Source: an uncultured Poribacteria bacterium | GTDB lineage: Bacteria; Poribacteria; WGA-4E; WGA-3G | Assembly: GCA_958295855.1 (NCBI GenBank) | Contig: OY282383.1 | Location: 2,770,481 to 2,834,480 of the forward strand | Length of the DNA stretch: 64,000 nucleotides | Reading direction: 5' to 3' | In this document: positions 59,438-64,000 of the stretch, piece after piece | How the letters are laid out: the number at the start of each line of letters is the position of its first letter | How positions within the stretch are numbered: position 1 is the stretch's first letter | Notes under the pieces: generated by a model | Told to the model about the DNA's origin: nothing | The model's input: only the letters and a program-made list of their open reading frames with translations | Databases searched by the model: none | Translations under genes and position numbers: made by a program

Positions 59438-59911
59438 TTATCCTCCTTGAACGAAACAGACATAGCGCGTAAACCGGACAGCCTGCGAATTGCGTTCTTT
59501 GTACTGAATTGCCTTGACTGCTGGAGAATTCTGGTTGATCGGATATTTGAGTTTTCGGGGAATGCGCGTCGCGCCGACCCTGAGCAGAAAAACGTTCTGT
59601 GAGCCGCTCATCTCCCACTCTCCCGTGCCTAGCGGCTTAAATCCTTCCGGCAGTTTTCCTTCAGATAACCAAAGTAACAAATAGCCTTTGGCTGTTTTTT
59701 GCCAGCGGAGCTCGCCTTTTTTCCCAAACGATCGGCCGTGTGTATATTCTCCGATTTCTGTCGCGCTGGGATGCCCTTGTTTCCAATCAGTGATTTTGTT
59801 GGGGCATTGAAGCAAGTAGTATGACGATTCGCCGGGAGTTAGTTTTCCAATTTGCTCAACGAGCATTGACAGGTCAAGCTCATTGGCAGTTGCAACAATC
59901 GCTTTTCCCAC
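59438..59911 (-). CDS. Csx19-like protein of type III-D
   Basis: A 157-residue protein. GTG start at 59911 with GGAGGG upstream. The central stretch (EIGEYTHGRSFGKKGELRWQKT followed by GYLLLWLSEG) resembles the Csx19 pattern of a polar strand, an ELRxF/ELRW element and a basic strand. Csx19 is associated with type III-D and has no firm biochemical role; it may be part of the complex. Recognition is moderate because the family is short and diverse. Confidence 0.55.
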   Translation of the reverse strand: MGKAIVATANELDLSMLVEQIGKLTPGESSYYLLQCPNKITDWKQGHPSATEIGEYTHGRSFGKKGELRWQKTAKGYLLLWLSEGKLPEGFKPLGTGEWEMSGSQNVFLLRVGATRIPRKLKYPINQNSPAVKAIQYKERNSQAVRFTRYVCFVQGG

Positions 59912-59915
59912 TTGC

Positions 59916-60839
59916 CTACCCTCCTTCGACTATTCGTCGCCATGACCGGACACAGCCGCGCCAAAGTGCGTCAATGTTATCCGGTGTAAAATTGAGTATG
60001 GCACCGAAACCGAGGTCGTCCGGTTGGGCATGAACTTCAGCATCAACAGTGTCTGGCTTGAGAAACCCGTAAGCCTCCCAATCACTGACAAGTTCTCCTG
60101 CACCGATAACAACCTTGTCGCTAAATTGCTCGAGTTGGCCCCCTAACACTTGCAATTGCTCCTCCTCAACAACCGCTGTCGGGTAGCGAATTTCAACGCG
60201 CTTGACTTTCATATTTACTTGCCCTAATCCACGAGATTTGCCGAAGCCGATCCCGACGCGCTGTTGGTCAAAATCACGGATAGCGAGGGAAATAAGTGCA
60301 AGCTGCGCTGTTGTGAAGTTTTTCACAGTAATTTTGGTTGTAAATTCGCCCGCTGTCAGGACCTGAAAGTTGAAGAGAGCACCTCGCACAGCAGAGCCAT
60401 AGACGCGGTCAATTGCAACACCGTTGCGTTCTTCTAACTGAATTTCTGCTGGGTTAACCGGATAGGCATCGGCAATACGTGCATGTGCAGCGATCTCTGT
60501 GCTACCGAAAATTTGGCAAACCGTGCAGGAGTTTTTGTAGATGGCGGCGGTATTTTCTTCCTGCAACTTCCGGCAAGGCGAGTTCCGTTGCAATGGATCA
60601 CATGTTCTGACGTTCCCGCCGAGCGTTCGCACAATCCGCTCGCAATGTGCACGGATTGCACCTTTCAGCGATGAGCCCGGAAGATAAACGCTCCGCCCTC
60701 CTCCGTGGTACGTTTCAACGAATTCCGTATCTGGTTTAGTCGGGTCTGCACCCTGCTGGTCGCTCGCCTTGATGAGCAGTGGTCCAACGGGTGAAATCAC
60801 TAACTCAATAAGGGCTTGATTGACAATTCGCTTGTGCAT
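59916..60839 (-). CDS. Type III Cas7 (Csm3-like) backbone protein
   Basis: A 307-residue RAMP that would coat crRNA. GGGRSVYLPGSSLKGAIRAHC is the RAMP core, SCTVCQIFGSTEIAAHARIA the conserved zinc-linked segment, and GFGKSRGLGQVNMKVK the glycine-rich loop. ADPTKPDTEFV upstream of the core contains Asp residues where Csm3 carries its target-RNA cleaving Asp. It starts within the stop of the gene before it (TAATG). Confidence 0.85.
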   Translation of the reverse strand: MHKRIVNQALIELVISPVGPLLIKASDQQGADPTKPDTEFVETYHGGGRSVYLPGSSLKGAIRAHCERIVRTLGGNVRTCDPLQRNSPCRKLQEENTAAIYKNSCTVCQIFGSTEIAAHARIADAYPVNPAEIQLEERNGVAIDRVYGSAVRGALFNFQVLTAGEFTTKITVKNFTTAQLALISLAIRDFDQQRVGIGFGKSRGLGQVNMKVKRVEIRYPTAVVEEEQLQVLGGQLEQFSDKVVIGAGELVSDWEAYGFLKPDTVDAEVHAQPDDLGFGAILNFTPDNIDALWRGCVRSWRRIVEGG

Positions 60840-61678
60840 TAGTTTCCCTCCAGTTGCTGTTTGACTCTGGCTTGAAACGCACTTATCCAGGACTTCCGAT
60901 CGGCTATTTCACCCTGGTACTCCTCGTCGATCAGGTGTTGCAGGATATGCTGCTTGTCAATGTAGTCTTCAGACTCAAGCGATAGTTCAATTAGCCCAAG
61001 CCCTCGGCTACTGCCTCCGCCGATAGTCAATTCGCCCTTCTCAAAGGCAGAGAGGCCAACGTACAACATACCGAGTTGCCACTCTTCCGCGTTATCAACA
61101 ATCGCGTGAAAATCAAACAAAACACCCGCCGGAACGACTTCATAATCGTAGAGTTTTCCATCTGATGATGTCTCTGTGTCCCGATCAATTGCGACACCAT
61201 CCCGTTGCTGATACTGATCAAACCAGAGGTCTTGTTGCACATGCAAGTCACGGATTTGCAGCTTGGAGGCGTACCACGGAGATCCGAAGAGTTGGCAAAC
61301 CCAGCACGTTTTCTTTAGAATTTTCTTACTGAATTCCTGATCTGTCCAATTCTCCCGCTCTTCGGGCTTTCTGCGCCCTGCGTCGCGTGCTTTCCGCAAA
61401 TCGCCCATCTCGCTTCTCTTGAGACACTGCCCATCTTCATCAACAGGGTTGCAGACGATATGCCTGTCATCCGTGAAACTATGCATGATACTCTCAACGT
61501 AAGACCGGAGTACACCCTTGAAACTTGAACCGGGGATGTACGGACGATTCGCGACATCCCGTACAACAGGAAGATCCGCGCTCACTGGGGAAGTTGAGCG
61601 GCCGGCACCGATGCGAACTGCTGTTACCGTTTCGACCGCGCCCTCTAAACTGAGTCGGGATCGGAATGTATCAAACAT
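60839..61678 (-). CDS. Type III Cas7 (Csm3-like) backbone protein
   Basis: A 279-residue RAMP. The N-terminus has AVRIGAGRSTSPVSADLPVVRD with the likely cleaving Asp, then RPYIPGSSFKGVLRSYVES, CWVCQLFGSPWYASKLQIRD, RDGVAIDRDTETSSDGKLYDYE and IGGGSSRGLGLIELSLE. GAGGGGG lies upstream of the ATG. Together with the other two RAMPs it would give three Csm3-like subunits, as usual in type III-D. Confidence 0.88.
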   Translation of the reverse strand: MFDTFRSRLSLEGAVETVTAVRIGAGRSTSPVSADLPVVRDVANRPYIPGSSFKGVLRSYVESIMHSFTDDRHIVCNPVDEDGQCLKRSEMGDLRKARDAGRRKPEERENWTDQEFSKKILKKTCWVCQLFGSPWYASKLQIRDLHVQQDLWFDQYQQRDGVAIDRDTETSSDGKLYDYEVVPAGVLFDFHAIVDNAEEWQLGMLYVGLSAFEKGELTIGGGSSRGLGLIELSLESEDYIDKQHILQHLIDEEYQGEIADRKSWISAFQARVKQQLEGN

Positions 61679-61690
61679 TATGTACCCCCT

Positions 61691-62143
61691 CTATTCCTTT
61701 GAAAGATAAGCCTGGTAACGAACGAGATTCCCGAGGTAGAGTTGCAGGAGGCGCAGATGAACACGCCGAATCCATGAACATTCTAATTCAGTTTCTAAAC
61801 GTTCACTCATCTTTGCCACAACCATTTTTGCATCTTTCCTTAGCCCATCAATTTTGTCAACCAGCGCGATCGCGAATTTTTCCCCGCCGGACGTGTCGCC
61901 CCACATCTGGCTCGCTCCGCGCCGCCCGAGTTGATAACGGATAAAATTCTTGGTTTCCTCAATTCCGCTTGCTGCATCGGTTGCAACATTTAAAACGTTG
62001 CGGAACGGCGAACGTTCGTTCCGAAGTTTGTAACTATTCGCCATCTCCTGCATTTTGGGAATGAGTTTCTCCATCTGTAGGCTAATCTCCTGTTCCATCA
62101 CCAGAATTTTCTGTTGATCAGAGACAGATCCTGTTTGACTCAT
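61691..62143 (-). CDS. Putative type III small subunit (Cas11-like)
   Basis: A 150-residue, almost entirely helical protein: QEISLQMEKLIPKMQEMANS, SPFRNVLNVATDAASGIEET, FIRYQLGRRGASQMWG, KIDGLRKDAKMVVAKMSERL, LLQLYLGNLVRYQAYLSKE. The position between csx10 and a cas7 gene, and the ATGA overlap with the csx10-like gene, fit a small subunit of the effector complex. A sequence match to a Cas11 family cannot be claimed by eye. Confidence 0.5.
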   Translation of the reverse strand: MSQTGSVSDQQKILVMEQEISLQMEKLIPKMQEMANSYKLRNERSPFRNVLNVATDAASGIEETKNFIRYQLGRRGASQMWGDTSGGEKFAIALVDKIDGLRKDAKMVVAKMSERLETELECSWIRRVHLRLLQLYLGNLVRYQAYLSKE

Positions 62144-64000
62144 TTCGATTCCTCCTTATTTTCAGCCTTGTGTTTTCTGATTTCACATTTCACATTCTCT
62201 CGCGTCCGAAGATGAAACGGGTCGCAAATCAGAATCTGCCCGAACCCCTCTTCACGGCGGTTTCCAATGCAGGTATCTTGGAGCATTTTCAGATATGGCT
62301 TCCACGACTTAATGTCCGGCGTGTGAAACACGAAGACACTGCCCATGCGGGTGGCAAGGTCTGTCTCTTTCGGCAATCCCCACGCTGCATTCCACCCGCC
62401 GACATAGTCGGAACTCGCAAAACTACGAACGAGCGTCACCTCAGCATCACAACCTGATATCTCCTGAAACATGGGGGCAGTCAGAACTATACTCCGTTGC
62501 CATCCATCTGCCGCTGTCAGAATGGCACCGGATTGCAAAGCAATACTGAAGTAGGTGCCCTCAAACGCATCCATTTTGACATTTGGCAGGTGAGAATAGG
62601 CATCCCATAACTTTTCCAAAGCGTTGTTGAAATCTGCAATGCGTTTGTCCAGCGGCTCCGAGTTCTCACATTTTGATGATACCTTCACGCAAACTCGCCC
62701 GAGGCCTCGCGAACTCCCACCGCCGATTCGCTGAACCTGTTTCTGCAAGGTATCGGCCACTCTTCCTACAAGGCTTGATGGAATTCGCGCGGAACCTTGC
62801 AAAGTCACTTTTTTATTGTCCGCTGACAATGCATCAACAGCAGTCAAGTGATAAAGCAATTCATCCTCAGCTACCCTGCGGTGTCGGTTGATGGCAACCC
62901 GCGTGAGTAATCGTGTACTCAGACTCCGCGCCTGATAGACCTGATCGGATTCCTCATAAAAACCTGTTTTTGCATCAACGCGCCCACCACAACATGGACA
63001 ACCGGGTTGATAGAGCCATCCTGCTTTTTCTGCGGCGAGTTGTTCAAGAAGCGTGTCGAAAATGCCGTGCTTTTCATCCTCCCCTTTTTTTTCATCCCCT
63101 TTTTTTAGGAAACCGGAGAAATCCTTACATCCGACCGCCGTTGCCGGCAACACGCTTAAACCTGGATAACAGTTTCGGAAGATCCCGGCACCGTCATTGA
63201 GAAACAGTTGCCTGAAATCAGCGTCCGGTTCGCCATCCTCTGAATTTGCAAGCCATGCCTTTGCCACGGCACCGCGTATTAGTCCACCGCGGATGTATTG
63301 CACTGCCTCAACTGCTTGTCCTGTTGGTTTGCGTCCGCCCGTGATAAGTGGTGATTTCAGCGTGACTTTAATGGTTAATTCGGTGAAATCCGCTGAATCC
63401 GGTGCTATTGGCGAGGCTTCTTGAGAATTAGTTTCAACTGCTTTATCCTTTTGGGTAATCTTGAGCCAACCGAGTCCACGAGATTTCCCTGTCCCCATCG
63501 CATGAATGTAATTGAGTCCGGCGCGTAGCAGTTCAATCTGGTCCTTCGTGACCTCGTCACCGATTGTTACATCTCCGGAGAACACGAAACCAGCGTTCGG
63601 CAGGCTCGTCTCAGTGAAATAGAGGCGTTGGTCTTCTGCAACCCGTCGCCGCCGGTTGATAGTCACGCCGTTTCGGATTTCCGTTGATTCTGCTACTAAA
63701 TCTGTAGCCATCATTAGATCGTTGATAAAAATTCTTGATTCCCGATCCGGCGAACCGAAAATCTGACAGATAATACAGTGGTTGGTTTGGCACATCGATT
63801 CGGCGCGTGGACTGTTGCAGACATCTTTTTCCTGTCCTCTGGCAATTGCCTCACAAGCATGCCGCCAGATGCCTTTGAGCGTTGAAGCAGGGATGTAAAG
63901 TTTTCCATCACTGGTTTTAACCGTTGCTCGGTCAGCACCTGTTTCGCTGGAACCGCTATCTCCGATGCAAAGGGCGGTATCAACCGTTGCCGTAATTCGC
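62140..64000 (-). CDS. csx10: Csx10-like protein (fused RAMPs), 5' truncated by the window edge
   Basis: Open to the right edge of the window: before the first Met at 63795 the frame reads LCIGDSGSSETGADRATVKT and PASTLKGIWRHACEA, a RAMP core. First RAMP: CIICQIFGSPDRESRIFIND and GTGKSRGLGWLKITQK. Second RAMP: YIRGGLIRGAVAKAWLA, VAINRHRRVAEDELLYHL and IGGGSSRGLGRVCVKV. The C-terminal part is Cas5/Csx10-like: GGWNAAWGLPKETDLATRMG and IGNRREEGFGQILI. Csx10 defines subtype III-D. A CPCCGG zinc-binding element interrupts the second RAMP. Confidence 0.85.
   Translation of the reverse strand, partial: RITATVDTALCIGDSGSSETGADRATVKTSDGKLYIPASTLKGIWRHACEAIARGQEKDVCNSPRAESMCQTNHCIICQIFGSPDRESRIFINDLMMATDLVAESTEIRNGVTINRRRRVAEDQRLYFTETSLPNAGFVFSGDVTIGDEVTKDQIELLRAGLNYIHAMGTGKSRGLGWLKITQKDKAVETNSQEASPIAPDSADFTELTIKVTLKSPLITGGRKPTGQAVEAVQYIRGGLIRGAVAKAWLANSEDGEPDADFRQLFLNDGAGIFRNCYPGLSVLPATAVGCKDFSGFLKKGDEKKGEDEKHGIFDTLLEQLAAEKAGWLYQPGCPCCGGRVDAKTGFYEESDQVYQARSLSTRLLTRVAINRHRRVAEDELLYHLTAVDALSADNKKVTLQGSARIPSSLVGRVADTLQKQVQRIGGGSSRGLGRVCVKVSSKCENSEPLDKRIADFNNALEKLWDAYSHLPNVKMDAFEGTYFSIALQSGAILTAADGWQRSIVLTAPMFQEISGCDAEVTLVRSFASSDYVGGWNAAWGLPKETDLATRMGSVFVFHTPDIKSWKPYLKMLQDTCIGNRREEGFGQILICDPFHLRTRENVKCEIRKHKAENKEESK

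Noticed and set aside
62140..64000. A separate complete gene starting at the Met at 63795
   Set aside because: The frame stays open to the window edge and upstream residues form a RAMP core, so the Met is internal.

Overview
The window is a bacterial chromosome segment of roughly 50% GC. Gene content suggests a Candidatus Poribacteria-like lineage: several phytanoyl-CoA (PhyH) dioxygenases, sulfatase-like proteins, Gfo/Idh/MocA oxidoreductases, an SMP-30 protein, dockerin repeats, FGE-sulfatase (SUMF1-fold) proteins, and a C-terminal sorting-type domain with the motif NYPNPFNPETWIPYQL. That assignment is inference, because no 16S rRNA gene or ribosomal protein is present.

Layout. 1-7.4 kb: catabolic genes (partial sulfatase, PhyH, amidase, SMP-30, oxidoreductase) and a duplicated coiled-coil membrane gene. 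7.9-11.1 kb: an MBOAT O-acyltransferase with a PepSY/SGNH partner. 11.3-12.2 kb: an OB-fold gene interrupted by six near-identical in-frame 28-bp repeats. 12.3-15.1 kb: a putative restriction-modification locus (two methyltransferases and a PD-(D/E)XK nuclease). 15.9-20.2 kb: bifunctional nuclease, then a flotillin/YqiJ-like/PH-domain membrane operon. 20.3-23.9 kb: ssrA (tmRNA), smpB, hflX, a sugar-phosphate isomerase and tRNA-Leu(CAA). 24-27.4 kb: M24 peptidase and uncharacterised genes, one with an ASRT-like domain.

27.7-36 kb holds a diversity-generating retroelement (DGR). It has a template repeat (TR), a DGR-type reverse transcriptase, Avd, and three secreted FGE-fold target genes carrying four variable repeats (VRs). 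Over 119 aligned bases VR1 differs from TR at 15 positions, and all 15 are adenines in TR. This is the defining signature of adenine mutagenic retrohoming. One target is a lipoprotein with two FGE domains, each with its own VR, joined by a polyproline linker. A duplicated tail of the neighbouring yibEF gene next to a second target points to target expansion by segmental duplication.

36-54 kb holds housekeeping genes (uvrC, trmB, glnD) and catabolic genes in a dense field of small palindromic repeats. Some lie in frame inside genes (uvrC, trmB, an epimerase), one breaks a phyH gene, some are nested three deep, and one forms a six-copy tandem array.

54.2-64 kb is a minus-strand type III-D-like CRISPR-Cas operon: partial csx10, small subunit, three Cas7-like RAMPs and csx19-like. 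It continues into a Cas11-like/OB fusion, an unrecognised HEPN-motif protein, a probable CARF-RelE effector and a CARF-nuclease. cas10, the adaptation genes and the array are not in the window and would lie beyond the right edge, if present.
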